Shown here: piece after piece, positions 1 to 13,600 of the stretch | Layout of the letters: the number at the start of each line of letters is the position of its first letter | Position numbering within the stretch: position 1 is the stretch's first letter | Source of the DNA: Lepidostoma basale | Taxonomy: Eukaryota; Arthropoda; Insecta; Trichoptera; Lepidostomatidae | DNA: 64,000 bases | Assembly (NCBI GenBank): GCA_022606425.2 | Contig: JAHDVF020000866.1 | Coordinates: 558,001 to 622,000, forward strand | Direction: 5' to 3' | The notes under the pieces: model-generated | Told to the model about the DNA's origin: nothing | Databases searched by the model: none | The model's input: only the letters and a program-made list of their open reading frames with translations | Program-made: the position numbers and the translations under genes

Positions 1-90
1 GATTCCTTAAATCTCTTCAAAACCCACTTAAATTTCTTCAACATTAACCGGTTTCCAGTATCGGTTCCGTTGGGAACCACTGCCTAGTTT
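1..90 (+). mobile_element. Probable CR1/jockey-type LINE C-terminal tail
   Basis: The first 28 codons read open to a TAG, with a SLNLFKTHLNFF signature like the extreme C-terminus of CR1-like LINE ORF2. It is cut by the window edge and short, so the lineage is uncertain. Confidence 0.35.
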
Positions 91-412
91 GAAAAAATCA
101 AACACGCAATGTTTGGTTTTCGACCAGTTTGTTACGTTTGAGGTGTGATTTTTCATATGAATTCAAATTATGTACGTGAACATATACCATACAGTAGATA
201 GATTTTGTTTGAAACGAATATTTTGTTCATATAAATTTAATATCACTATTGTTAAATACAAAACATAAGATAGAGCATTTTATAGTAATTAAATATTTTA
301 TAAACAAATTTGCAACTAAAGTTAAAAAGGTTATTTTTAAAGTAATGTTTTGTCAAGAAATATTTATGGAATTTTCCACACATGAAAGAAATTGCTTGCA
401 AGTAAAAGTTAC

Positions 413-808
413 AAAAAAGTGCCAACAAGCTAAGAGTCACTCAGAGAGCAATGGAGAGAGCCATGCTGGGTATTAGTTTACGGAAAAGACTCAGAAATGA
501 GGACATAAAGTCAGGACAAAGGTTTCCGATGTTATCAAGATGGCCGCAACCCTCAAGTGGCGAAGGGCGGGACATGTCGCTCGCGATCCAGATGAAAAGT
601 GGACAAGGCGACTGCTGTGCTGGTGGCCAAGGACGGCAAAGCGTGGAGTTGGGCATCCACAGTTGCGTTGGCGCGACGATGTCCGGAGAAGTGCGGGAAG
701 TGCCTGGATGCGGATCGCTCAGGATAGAAGAGAATGGAAAATGCGAGAGGAGGCCTACGTCCAGGAGTGGACAGTCAATACAGGCTGAAGAAGACGAAGA
801 AGAAGAAT
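413..808 (+). mobile_element. RTE-type LINE 3' fragment with target duplication
   Basis: Encodes pieces of an RTE-like ORF2 C-terminus (ERAMLGISLRKRLRNEDIK, then [20 protein letters not shown] in a shifted frame) and ends in a GAA-repeat tail. It is flanked by the 9-bp duplication AAAAGTTAC (404-412 and 809-817). It is 5'-truncated and frameshifted. It sits at the 3' end of lectin 1; the uninterrupted site is visible after lectin 2. Confidence 0.8.
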
Positions 809-813
809 AAAAG

Positions 814-1046
814 TTACGGATTATTCACACAGAAGTGTACGTCGCCCGTGCCGTATCTCAGGGAGGCGTCCAAAGACAGGGGTCGATGCAGATTCTTCTC
901 GCAGATGAAGGATTTGCGCAAGTGGCAGCTCGCGGCGTGCAGCTTCCCGTCCAGGCTCGCCATGGCCCCGCAGCGTGCGTTGGTCCCCGCATTTTTTGGC
1001 TGTCCACTCGCCCATTCGTTATAGCCTGAGAAGTCTAGAGTTTTTC
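814..1046 (-). CDS. Lectin 1 exon 7: CRD3 C-terminal half and stop
   Basis: Acceptor TTTCAG, phase 1, ending in TAA. It has [24 protein letters not shown] and FICEK, then a tail ending HFCVNNP. QPK replaces QPD/EPN and no WND is present, so calcium-dependent sugar binding is unlikely in this domain. The TAA lies within the target-site duplication of an RTE insertion (413-808). Confidence 0.9.
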
Positions 1047-4000
1047 CTGAAACATACACATACATACTAAGTATTTGCAGAGCCGAAAATTTACAGTATA
1101 ATGGTGCCAAGTGTTGGACAGTGTAATGGTGCCAAGTATCAAAAGAGTAAAAAAAAAGTTTTGATATAAATTCGTGTTTATTTATTTTAATTTATTTATT
1201 AAGGGTAACACACAGCGATTTAGAAACATATAATATAAAAACACATAGAAACAGCCAAGCAAGCCCAATCACATGCTTCCACAAATATAAATGAACAAAA
1301 TAATTAACATACGTCCGTTTGAAAATGAAATTTAAATTGAAGTAAAACTAATAAAAACAAAATATTTAAAAGAACACTACGCCGAATAGTGGCTTTGATA
1401 ATTTTTTTTGAATTATTATTTTTTGAAGAACTTATTTTTGGTGAGGGCCTACGATTATTGGTATAATATTATTCAATGTGTTATTTGCAATTTTTTTAAA
1501 CATTGTTAAAAAAAAATAAAAAAATAAAAATAAAAAAACTTTCGGACAAATCTTGCTTCTTGCTTCGGTTTACGAATAGATATTATTTTGTGTAATTTAT
1601 CTGAATGGAAACGTCTGTTTTCTTGATGTTTTATTTTATTTTATGAGAATGACATATTTTCCGCTTTTAGGGCATTTGATTTTCTTTAATAATTACGATT
1701 TAATAAGTCTTACAACATTGCTCTAAAAACAAAAAAATATTATTTTGTGTATAATCTATATAAATAAAAGGCAATTTTGGATGTGTGTGTGGACTATTTC
1801 TGAGGTTATTCCTGAGCTGATCATTTTCCAATTTATACACTTTACTAAATGGAATACCCCGGTCGTCATAGGCATATTTTTGTTATTAATCGAGCTCTAA
1901 TTAACTTCATAAATTAATAAATTTTCGTAGTGCGAGCGAGTATAGACCTTCATGTTCGTATCACCTGAGTATCAATCTTTAGAGTATATATTCGCTTGGC
2001 GTGATTATGGCAAATTAGTCGCTTATTTGACTCTTAGCGTGGTTAGATAGGAAATTAATCGCTTTTTTGAACGGAATAATATACGCACGTAATATCTGTC
2101 AGGCCGTCTCGAATCTATGGAAATTATTTAATACGCCATCGTTCAAATTGTTCGCAGTTCAAATTATTTGTAACTATTCATTTTTATTATTCATAATCTA
2201 TATCTTCAGGCTTAATATTTTTTAATTACGGAATTACTGCGTTCTTTAATAATACACGCACATTTGCTATTTTGACTCTTTGTGTGGTCACATAGGAAAT
2301 TAGTCGCTTTTTTGTCGCGTCATCTATGTAAACGATGTCTGTCATCTATGGAAGTGAACGGTTTTGTTTTAATAAGTGAGTATTTAAATAGTTACTTTTG
2401 CCGTTGAAATGAATACAGTTTCTTCTGTATTTAAGTAATTATATTACACACTGGCTGACAAATTATATTTCGTTATTAATTGCTTTTAGCCGTTCGATTG
2501 GTTACGTCTTCTCTGATCTGTCAAATCGTGCGTCGTAGAATACGTAAGTATTTCATATATATCTTCAAATGAATACAGTTTCTTCTGTATTTAAATAATT
2601 ATATTACACACTGGCTGACAAATTATATTTCGTTATTAATTGCTTTTAGCCGTTCGATTGGTTACGTCTTCTCTGATCTGTCAAATCGTGCGTCGTAGAA
2701 TACGTAAGTATAATTCTATTTCATATATATATCTTCAGGTTATTCTATTTCGCCGTTGAAATGAATACAGATTATATTTCCGCATTACATATTTCAAAGT
2801 TGTAGTTCTAAATTATATCGAATAGAGAAGAAATTATATATCGTTTTACTTACGTGTTATTTTAGGTTATGACGACCCGGCCATTCTGGCAGGGCGAAGA
2901 TGGTTATCATTTTAACGTCAAATTAATAAATCCAGCAAACGGTAAATAATAATTGTATTGTTTTAATGAAAATTATATTAATTCTTTAATGAACATGTTT
3001 GAACCTTTTTAAATTATAATAGTTACTTATTTATTTAGACGTCCTTAACTTCGATGGAGGGACGACATTGAATGCGTGTTGCCCAGGATCGACAGACATT
3101 GAAGCAGATGGAGGAGGCCTACGCCCAGGAGTGAACGGATATGAATTGTATATGTATGAATGTTTTATGCAAATGTGATATAGTTTATTTATTTGTTTTT
3201 TTAATTTCACTTAAAATATTAAGGAAAAAAATTAAGACTGGACGTTTAATGGTTTAAACTAATTTTAATAAGTGTAGGTATATTTTGGATAGATATTGAA
3301 TATGAATGCTACTAGATCGAACTGTGTTCATATTTCATACCATCCGCAATTGTGTAAAATTAAAAACTGTATGATATGATGATTTAGTTAATTTAATAGA
3401 AGTTGAGTAGAAATTTCATATACCTAAATGATATTAGAAATATAATTGCACTTTTAACATCAATTTCATTAACGTGCAATTGCATAAAATTATTATTTTT
3501 ATATGGTTTTTGTTTTTTTATTTTCATATGGTGAATACTATTAGGGTAATGGAATTCACTATTTAAATGTGTTCTTATATTTCCTTTAAATAGTGCAATT
3601 TATGATGTATTAAAATGATCAAATATTATGTAAAATAATTGTATAAAGCAACAAAATGTTCATAGTGTAAAATGTTTTAGTTTTAAGTCAATTTCCTTTT
3701 CTGTTTTCTAAAGGTCCATAATTATTTTATATGTAACTTATCCCTTCTGTCCCATAATGAGTTTTCTACTCATGGGAATACAATGTATCTATTGTATGTT
3801 TATAAATAAAAAAATAAAAAAACATAAAGCTGAAAAAGATAAATATTAACTTTTTTTGGGTGGCATCTTTAGGGTAACGTTTGAACTACACTATATTATT
3901 AAATCATAACGCGCTTTTGCACAGCTATGTTTAAGACCAATTGGCATCAAAAACTCATTTCAGACTTTTTATAAACTTGCCACCTTGGTAATGTCCAGCC

Positions 4001-7000
4001 TTCAATTGTTCAATTCACATTAGTATTATTCAAGTTCACAGCAAGTTTGCTTGGATTAAAAAAAATGTTTTAAAGATATGAACTGAATTAGGATACACAC
4101 ATTCTTGCACCTATACACATGTCATTTTATCCAATAAAATAATTGATATTGAACTTTAATTGTATTTCTTTAATATATATTGGGTGTATTTATATACTCC
4201 AATATAGCAATAGCGAAGCGTTGCCGGGTCAGCTAGTTTGATATAAATTAGCCATCAATATAGCTATATTAAAAATTTTGATCGAATAAAAATCGATAAA
4301 AGAAAGAAACAGTGTCTACACATGAGAATGGTAATGTTCTTTTTAATCTCGCCACGAAGATTATTATATCTCGAATGCTACTAATATTTGTAGACAAATA
4401 CTGGATTTTACGCATTGCGGGTTAATCATTTTTAAGGATTGATTGTATCTCAATAGAAATGAAGATGTAAATGGTAACAATCAAGAAAAACCAATAACTG
4501 GTCGAAGTTTAAAAAGCATAAAAACTGGAGAAGTATTCTCCTGGCGTTGTCTAGCAAATGTAGCCTTTCACTTTGCATTAATAAAGTTTTTCTGCTTAAT
4601 CTTAATCTTAACCTGATCTTAATAGATGGCGCTAGTGTAGATTGAACTAAAAAATGTGAAGTGATTCTCAACATTGTAGCATATATACAACTTCCAAAAA
4701 AATTGTCAGACGTGGTGGTGGTAAGAAGGGCTGAATGAGGAATGTTGTTAACATAAAGCGATCGCTTAAGCCATCCAATGACAGGTCATAAGTCCTGTAA
4801 ACGCCTCGACCACCATATTTTGTTTCCAAAAAAAAAAATTAAATCTTCGTCTCTATTGAGATATAATCAATCATTAATTTAAATAAATCTGAAACCCATA
4901 TCTGATTGACTGCATCGTGATGTGATAATGAAATAACATACCTTTTATAGTTTTAAAAACTCCAGCTCCGAGAAGTTTACTGAACCCTAAATGTATGAGT
5001 TGCATTTTGAAGTTCTCCGATTGCGCTTCTTTACTAGAAGAGTCGTTTATGAGTGTGTTCAGATAAACCTGAGCTTCTAGAGCACTGTTGACCATGCCCA
5101 GATGGGAGCCTTCGTCGTAGCAGGTTTTGTAGGCCTCGTGCCAGGTACTCGGTGTCGCGTGGTATTTATAACAGCGGTTAGAATTAATGTTGTATTTGTA
5201 TTCTGAAATAACAAAATAAATATACATTAAGAACAAATATTTGTGAATGTATACTTATACCTGTATACGAAATCCTGGATTTACATCAAAGGGTGGTTAA
5301 TTCAAATTTTAATTGTATCTCAATAGAGACGAAGACGCAAACTGGAAACTGAACATGGATGATCAAGGTGTTTACAGGACTTATGACTTGTCATTGGTTG
5401 GGTTAAGCGCACGCTTTATGTAATTACAACATTCCAAAAATTCTTCAGTCAAATTCTTTGGCATATAGAATGGAATAATACTCCTAGCGGCTTCTAACAA
5501 TATGTTAGGCGACAGCCTTCGCATTGTGTTAATAAGGTAGTTTGCTAAATGCCGAAAATCATTCTCCATAGATGGCGTTAGTGGGTCGGTTGTATAGGTT
5601 AATCTTGAAAAAATTCACAAGTGCAACCAAATCTACATAGATGGCTGACTGAAACTGACACGTGAAGATAGATATGGATTTTGAAGTATATATACATCTT
5701 CCAAAAATTTGTCATGCATGATCACAATAACAAAGGTGGAATGGGGAAAGTTGTAATTACATAAAGCGTGCGCTTAACCCAACCAATGACAGGTCATAAG
5801 TCCTGTAAACACCTTGATCATCCATGTTCAGTTTCCAGTTTGCGTCTTCGTCTCTATTGAGATACAATTAAAATTTAAAATATACATTAATATTATTCAA
5901 ACAACGATCCGAAGAGAGTCTTGGTACCAAGACTGTACGAAATACGTAATTAAAGTGTCCTTGTGATAAATATTAGAATTAGAATTTAGAATTTATTAAG
6001 CAATCTTCAATGTGAGCAGAAAATAGCTCATTGTTATATAAATTTAAACCCAAATCCTCAGGATCAGAAGCCAAGCGTTCTGTCACCTAGACCACCCATC
6101 CAGTTTTAAAAGGTAACCATTTTAAAACTGTAACATTGTCCAAACAAACTGCCGAGAAACTACGAGTGACCCAAAGAGCCATATTAAGAATAAGCCTAAG
6201 AGACAGAGTCAGAAACGATACGGTGAGAGAAAAAACAAAGGTCACTGACATCATACACCGGGTGGCGACTCTAAAATGGCAATGGGCAGGTCACGTAGCC
6301 AGCTCAGATGAAAAATGGACAAGAAGACTGCTGACTTGGAGACCGTGGACGGCGACGGTCTTTCATTTCTGCCCACTACACTGAAGAAACGACGTGATAG
6401 TCAATTAATTTTTAAAAACATTTTCAGATTATAATGTTATATAAGATCAAATTATAAAAAAAATATTTATTATAGGAATCAAATAAAAAAGAAAAGAAGT
6501 CCAATAAATAATATAATCAAATAAAAGAAGTTTAAATTTATGATCACAATTCAAAACAACCGAAACAGTATTTAAAAAAAAAAGAGCTAGTGGACAGTGA
6601 TATTGATTCAATCTTAATATAGCAGTGGAAAATGATGTTCTTATTTTCTTCTTCTCAATGCGTCTTGTCAGATCCCCCGATGTCGGCTATCACTCTAGCG
6701 TAGGCCTCTCTGTCCTGCGCTAGCCGGAACAACTTCTTAACCCTCTAAATTCCGGTCCACTCATTGATGGTTTCCATTCAGGATATCTGGGGTCCAATAC
6801 CGCGCCTACCCTCCCAAATGGCGAACACGTCATTTCTTTCGTCTCAGCATGTTTGCAGTAGCACATTTATAGCCAGCAATGCCTCTCTAGTTCCAAAGCC
6901 ACTCCTAAAACCAAATTTAAAGTTATCCAAATCCATTTCGAAAATCATTTTACTCTTACATTCTGAAGTGGATGATTTTTAAGAATATTTTTAAAAGGTG

Positions 7001-10000
7001 GTTCATGAGGCTAATCAACCGGTTATTGCTGCACTTTTTGGGTGCTTGATTTCAATGCGTTTCAGCAGCGCTTCGCAGATGTTAATTCGGCCTATTATGT
7101 TTTTCGCGTTTAACTTACGAGAAACCCATACATCGAGCTTCTTTTTGTAGGCAGCTTTATATAAATGGTTCACAACTGTTTTGTGGTTTATGTCTAGCTC
7201 CATACCAATATCGACACTGTTGATATGCTTAAATTGCCAGACTTTTTCAAGAATTTCATCAGCTTTTTCAGCGACCAGAGAGTGACTCATACTCGTATTT
7301 TACATCAAAATTACCAGAACGAAAGCGAGCAAACCATTTCGGTAAAATACCTTCACGGCACACAGCAAAAGCCTCACATTTTGCAAAATATAGCGCAATT
7401 TTTCGTTCCTTTTTTTCATTTTCAAACGCTTTCAAACCACTGCGCCAATTTCGATGTTTATACACTTAAAGTGACGTTCGGAGTGTAGTGGTGTCGCATG
7501 TCGGTGCGATCTGTGTTTACTGAATTATTTGCAATTGACGCCATCTATATAATATTATGCATATGAGCATTGAGACCTGAGCGGATACCATAATAACGAA
7601 GGCTAAAGTGCGGGTGGCAGATATGCGGACGCTGAGGATGATAGCAAGAAAAACTCTTCGAGATAGAGTGAGGAATACGGCTATCCGCGAAATCTGGAAG
7701 GTGGAAGATGTCGTGAGATGGGGCAGACAACGCAGAAGATATTGGAATGCACACGTACAGAGAATGCATCCCACCAGAATCCCACAGGCTGTGGCTGCCT
7801 GATCCCTGCCGGCTACCGTCCTCCCGGAGGACCACCAAAGAGATGGAGGTATAGCAGGGAGTCGACTCCCTACAGAGGCCAGCCTGATTACAGGATCAGA
7901 CCAAAGGTATAAAATAATAAGCAGAAGAATCATATGATTTCTTACCAGTATCATACGTTTCACACATCGGGTTAGAGGTAGTTAAAGAGGTGATATTTTT
8001 TTTGCAGACAAAAAAATATGCTTGCCGGCAGTCATTATCGTTGTAAAATCCTGTGCTATACAACTGTACACAATGTTCTCCATCGCCCCCGTTATTCGGT
8101 TCATTTTCGGCCCAATCCACAAAAATGTTTGAAACAGGAGTTCCTGTAAAATGAAAGTTACTTCATATGAGACAATCTTATTCTAAGGAGTTCTTAAACA
8201 TAATATTACACCTTAAATTTATATGAAACGCCACATTCTCGGGCATATGGAACGCATAGATGAAAAAAAATGGTTAAGAAAGTATACGTTAACGATGTAA
8301 ATGGAGTACGGAGTTGTAAAAGATTGCGAAAAACTTGGCTTGATCAAATTAATCAAGTTTTAAAGGAAGTTCATGTTAGAAATCTGAAAAATCGACGTGC
8401 GTTTATGACTCCGATGCTTAGGTAACTGATAAGTAAATAATTATTAGATAACAACTATTAATACTGGTGCTTAGTAATAATAATAATAAAAAGGCTAATT
8501 TGTATAGCAATCAGATAACCGTTGTTTACATTTTGTGCGATATTTTGAAAAGGTTAGTTTTTAGGTGAGATTTAAAATCTGTCGGATTGTCAATGCATCT
8601 GAGGCGTGCAGGAAGCATTTTCCAGGCGGACGGACCTGCCACTGCGAAATCCCGATCTCCAAAATTGGTCCGGGAATTGCGCTTTGGCTCAACTAATCTG
8701 CCTATTGCTGTGGAGTTTGCATAGTTTATACTGGATTCTTTCAGGACACTTGAGCAAGTGACGATCTTTTAGATGTTGTGAAATATGCGATTTTTTTGGA
8801 ACACCTTGTGATGGAATTGCCCTATCCGCGAGGAAACCTAGTGTGGGAGGATTCCTCTCCTTCTCCAGTCCTCTCCTGCGTCACGTCACCAATGTGGTGA
8901 ATCGTCCGTGCCACCAAGGTACCTAACTGTGATGAGGTCTCCTCTCCGCGAGGAACCCCTAACCTTCATCCGCGAATGGTGGAGCTTCCTCCAGTCATTC
9001 CCTCTTCATCCACCTGTACGGAGCTTACAGGTGTTTTACCTTACGCGAGTTGGCCTTGGTGATCGTCTAGAAATAATACCGTATGACCCTTCGTTATGAC
9101 CTATGTAACCCAAGCTCTTTTATTTAGCGAATACTGATAATTTCATTCTAAAGCTAATCGTCCCTAACTCTTCCGAATATTCTAAGCAATCCTGACAAAC
9201 CCACGTGTAATCAAACTATACTCGTATGTCACTCAATATTTCCTAGGAACATCTAAACCAAACAACCTAAAATATCTCTAAGTTTACAAAATATAAATTC
9301 AAAATATTATCTCTAGAAAATGTGGCAGCCCTGGAAGAAACAGTCACAAACGATATGGAACAAATACGAACGTGGAATAAGATGTACAGTTATTTAAATC
9401 AGAGCGTAATGTAATAATTATGCAATAAAGAACAGCTTCCTGAAAGATACAGATTATATAACAATTCAGTGTCAAAATATAATATAGTAAGTATATAAGG
9501 AAATGTGGGAACTGGGATATATAATAGTGTTAGTATCGCGTTGACCCAGATCTTTCGTCAATCTGGTGATTTTTCTCCACTGCTCCACAGCAGAATCGTA
9601 TGGAGACCAGACGATCTACCTCCCAACCCTTAATCAGTGGACCTGGGGATTCAAACCCATGAACCTGGCCATCACCCTATCAGGGGTTTTCGAAGGTTGG
9701 TCCACTCACCTGTCGAGACAATCTCCACCAGACAGATAGCAGGGTCTTCCACCATACATATCCATGTTCGTCTCTTGGGTGGGGTCAAGAAGTGAGCTAT
9801 TGCAACCTCCTCTAACTGTCTTCATTCATCAGCAGTCAACCATATTTATGTAGCATAATTTGCATGGGTCGAAGTTTATATGCATATGTATATAGAAGAT
9901 GGCAAATTTTGTTAGAACGCTACATGTCCATAACTAAGATTTCAGCATTCGATGAGTTAGTAAATACCTGTTTCGGGCGCGATGCGTTGGCCCTGGTTAG

Positions 10001-10063
10001 CGAACTATATTACGTGCAGTATAGGAAAGGTATCGATATATTATACTAGTATATACACATATA

Positions 10064-10096
<33 letters not shown>

Positions 10097-10510
10097 GCTC
10101 CTGCCATATATATATATATATATATATAATAATAATAATGGCAATATGTATGTAATAATAATAATAACAATAATGCATGGTAGGCGTAATGTATGTAATG
10201 TGTAATGTGTATGTAATGTGTGTAATGTGTAATATGTATGTTGTATGCTCAATATGTAATATGTAATATGTAGTAATAATAATATGTAATAATAATATGT
10301 ATGTATGTGTAATAATAATGTATAATAATAATATGTAATAATAATAATAATATATGTATATAATAATAATAATATAATAATAATATGCATGTAATAATAA
10401 TAATAATATGTAATATGTATAGCCAATAATAATAATAATAATAATAACAATAATAATATGTAATAATAACCATCTAACTGTATCTTCATAACAATAATAA
10501 TATGTATATG

Positions 10511-10565
<55 letters not shown>

Positions 10566-10599
10566 TCATATACTCTGCTCTGCTGCTCTATGCTGCTGC

Positions 10600-10640
<41 letters not shown>

Positions 10641-10662
10641 TGCTCATATATATATATATATA

Positions 10663-10699
<37 letters not shown>

Positions 10700-13600
10700 T
10701 TTTCGCATTAGAACAGTTCAAATATAAATACCGTCCAATGTGAAGAAGCTTCCAGTTGATTTGTGGTCGTGTATCCCCAGCCAGATGGACGCTGAGCCGC
10801 GCATCATGTGGTACAAGATGGCGTCCCTCTCGTCCGCCGTGAGCGGGGCCGCGAGCGTGGCGCCCTCCGCGGCGCACCTGGTCACAGCATCCGCCCAGCT
10901 CAAAGGGACTGCGTGATGCTTGTAGAAGGATTGGAAGGCCCTATTGTACACGTAATCCTCGCGAAAGTAGGGTTCTGAGGATCCTTCTGATAATCAAACA
11001 GTTGCTTGCCATTTTAATTTTCACGGTAACATAACATTTTTTATGATTCAAAACACCGTTTTTTTCTATCTCATAATTTATTTTTCTCAATACGTTTCGA
11101 AGGCTTACATCACATTAGTATTTTAATTCATAAAAATCGTTATTATGAAATTCTGTAGTGTTAAAACTTCAAGTTTATCAAAAATTAAAAAAATGGTTTA
11201 TTGTATTCGTAATAATGAGGAGTTTAGATTAATAATTTCTTCTAAAACCATACATTTTATTACACTTATTATTTTTCTAGTCGTCGCCATCATTTGGTGC
11301 CAACGATAATCAGACGATTGCAGCGGTCAGAAATTTGGCACACTCGTACAGCGTTTGAAAGTACGGAGACCAATTCTTAATTCCGGTCCCATTTATCATC
11401 AGTCGCTGTGCCCCGCTAATGTTGAGTAAATTTACCCTATCTGAGTAGCTTATAATAAACGAGTATTTTGTTTAAATTTCCACAAGCAACTTTGAAGCTA
11501 AGGAAACAGATTATTAGGATTATTTGCTCTGGAAACAGATTATTAGGATTATTTGTTCACCCTTGGTTGTTCAATCTGTATATGGACAAGTGTATGAAAG
11601 AACTTAAAGATATAAATGCTGGTGCTAAGATGAGTGATCTGTCTGTAAACTGTCTGCTTTACGCGGACGATGCCGTTCTCGTTGCGGATAGTGCGGACGA
11701 ATTACAAGTCTTGGTGTCGAGAATGTATAAGGTATGCAAGTCGAACGATTTAATGATGAATGTCGGAAAGTCAAAGGTGTTAGTTTTTGAAAGGGAAGAG
11801 CAAATGACAGTTTGTAATATAAGTGTAAATGAAGAGAACTTGGAAATGGTGAGCGAATTTGTGTATTTAGGTAGCATGTTCACAGCGGATGGCCGAACGG
11901 ACAGTGATATTGAAAGAAGGGTTGGTGCGGGTAACAAAGTGAATGGAGCTTTAAAAGTAGTTATTGGAAACAAGAATTTATCAATGAAAGCGAAAATGGC
12001 CGTTCACAATGGAGTTCTGGTTCCAACCCTTATGTATGGAAGCGAAGCATGGAACTGGCAGAAGAAAGATGAGAGCAGAATAAATGCGGTAGAGATGAGG
12101 TCCCTAAGACGTATGTGTGGTAGAACGATGTACGACAGAATCTCAAATGCTGATATTAGGAAGGAGTGTAGAGCGAAAGAAGGTATTATGAACAAAATTA
12201 TGAAAGGTTCGCTTCGTTGGTTCGGACATATGGAGCGCATGGGTGAAGAAAGAATAGTTAAAAAAGTATACGTTAACAATGTAAATGGAGTAAGGAGTCG
12301 AGGTAGACCGAGGAAAACATGGCATGACCAAATTAATCAAATATTAAAAGCTGGTCATGTCAGAAGCCGGAAGAATCGACGTGCGTGTATGACTCGATGT
12401 ATGAATGTGGAGGAAGCTAGAGAGGTGTGCCAGGATAGAGTAGTGTGGCGGTCCATTCTCTCTGCCTACCCCTGCGGGGAAACGGCGTGATGGTTTTGTT
12501 TGTTTGTTTGTTTTATTTGCCATTTTAAACATTGTTTCACATATATTTTCAAGGTGATCATTTTCAAAAAAATTATCATAAGCCCAACACTGGCGTCACC
12601 CTAGTCAACACCCAAGTCAAATAAAGATACTCTTCAAGATACCTGAATTCTGGAAGTATCTCCTTCGATGTCCGAAGAAAAAGGATAAGTGTGAACCCAA
12701 TACTTCTTATATGGTCTTAACTATTAGTCCCCACCATACCAAAACGGAATGCTACAGAATTGGACCACAATTAATTACCACACTCAGTCATGTTGAGATA
12801 CCTAAGAAATCTTCTCTGAACCGTTTTCGACGTGATTGAATTACCAGTTATGATACGGATAATATGAGTAAATAATTATGCTTGTCATACCTTGGTCGTA
12901 CAAAGGGTCATAAATGACATTTCCCGTGCAAACAAAAGCCACAAGATATTCACAGTTGACGTCATTGTAGCCTCCATTCGCGTCCAGGATTACACAATGC
13001 TCTCCATCATTTAAATTATTTGGCTCATTATCCATCCATTTTATATACAAATCAGTATCGGGGATACCTAAAAGAGAGAAAATTATAATTTACAAAAGAA
13101 AATTTCATTATACATTTCAAATGTTTATTCAAAAGTACAGTGGAAAATCTCATAACGAGTCTTCTTCTTCTTCTTCTTCCTCATAGTTTAGGTCGTATGA
13201 CCTGTTTGTGACGGCGGGCTGTTCTGGGATGGTGATGTCCAGCCATCTCTCCATCTCTTCGGAGGCCTTCCTGGTAATCTCTCGCTGCTTGGGTTTTCGT
13301 CTTTAACAATTTTTTGTAATTCTTGTATTCTCCATGCGGTCTACGTGGTCTCTCCAAAAGCGCCGTCTGCTTCTTCCCCCTCTCACCATGTCCTCAACAC
13401 CACAGACAGACCTTATTGTTTCATTTCTGAAGGTTTTGCCTACGATGGAGCGTAGGGTTTGTATTTTTGCTACTCTAAGAAGGTTCTTAGTTCTATTGGG
13501 GCGAACGCATGCCTTGTATATCTTGACTTTACTTTCGGTTAGCATGTATTTGTTGTGCAGCCAGCAACGGCTGTCGCTTTGTTGGTTTTGTGCTCGCACC

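Noticed and set aside
7517..7963. 148-codon minus-strand frame
   Set aside because: It is antisense to the LINE fragment at 7560-7920 and shows no domain.
10046..10708. 220-codon open frame on the minus strand rich in Ile-Tyr
   Set aside because: It is the translation of an AT/TAA microsatellite; similar frames exist on both strands.
11468..12490. 340-codon frame as a host gene
   Set aside because: It carries the YADD reverse transcriptase motif and a LINE terminus, with many broken relatives in the window.
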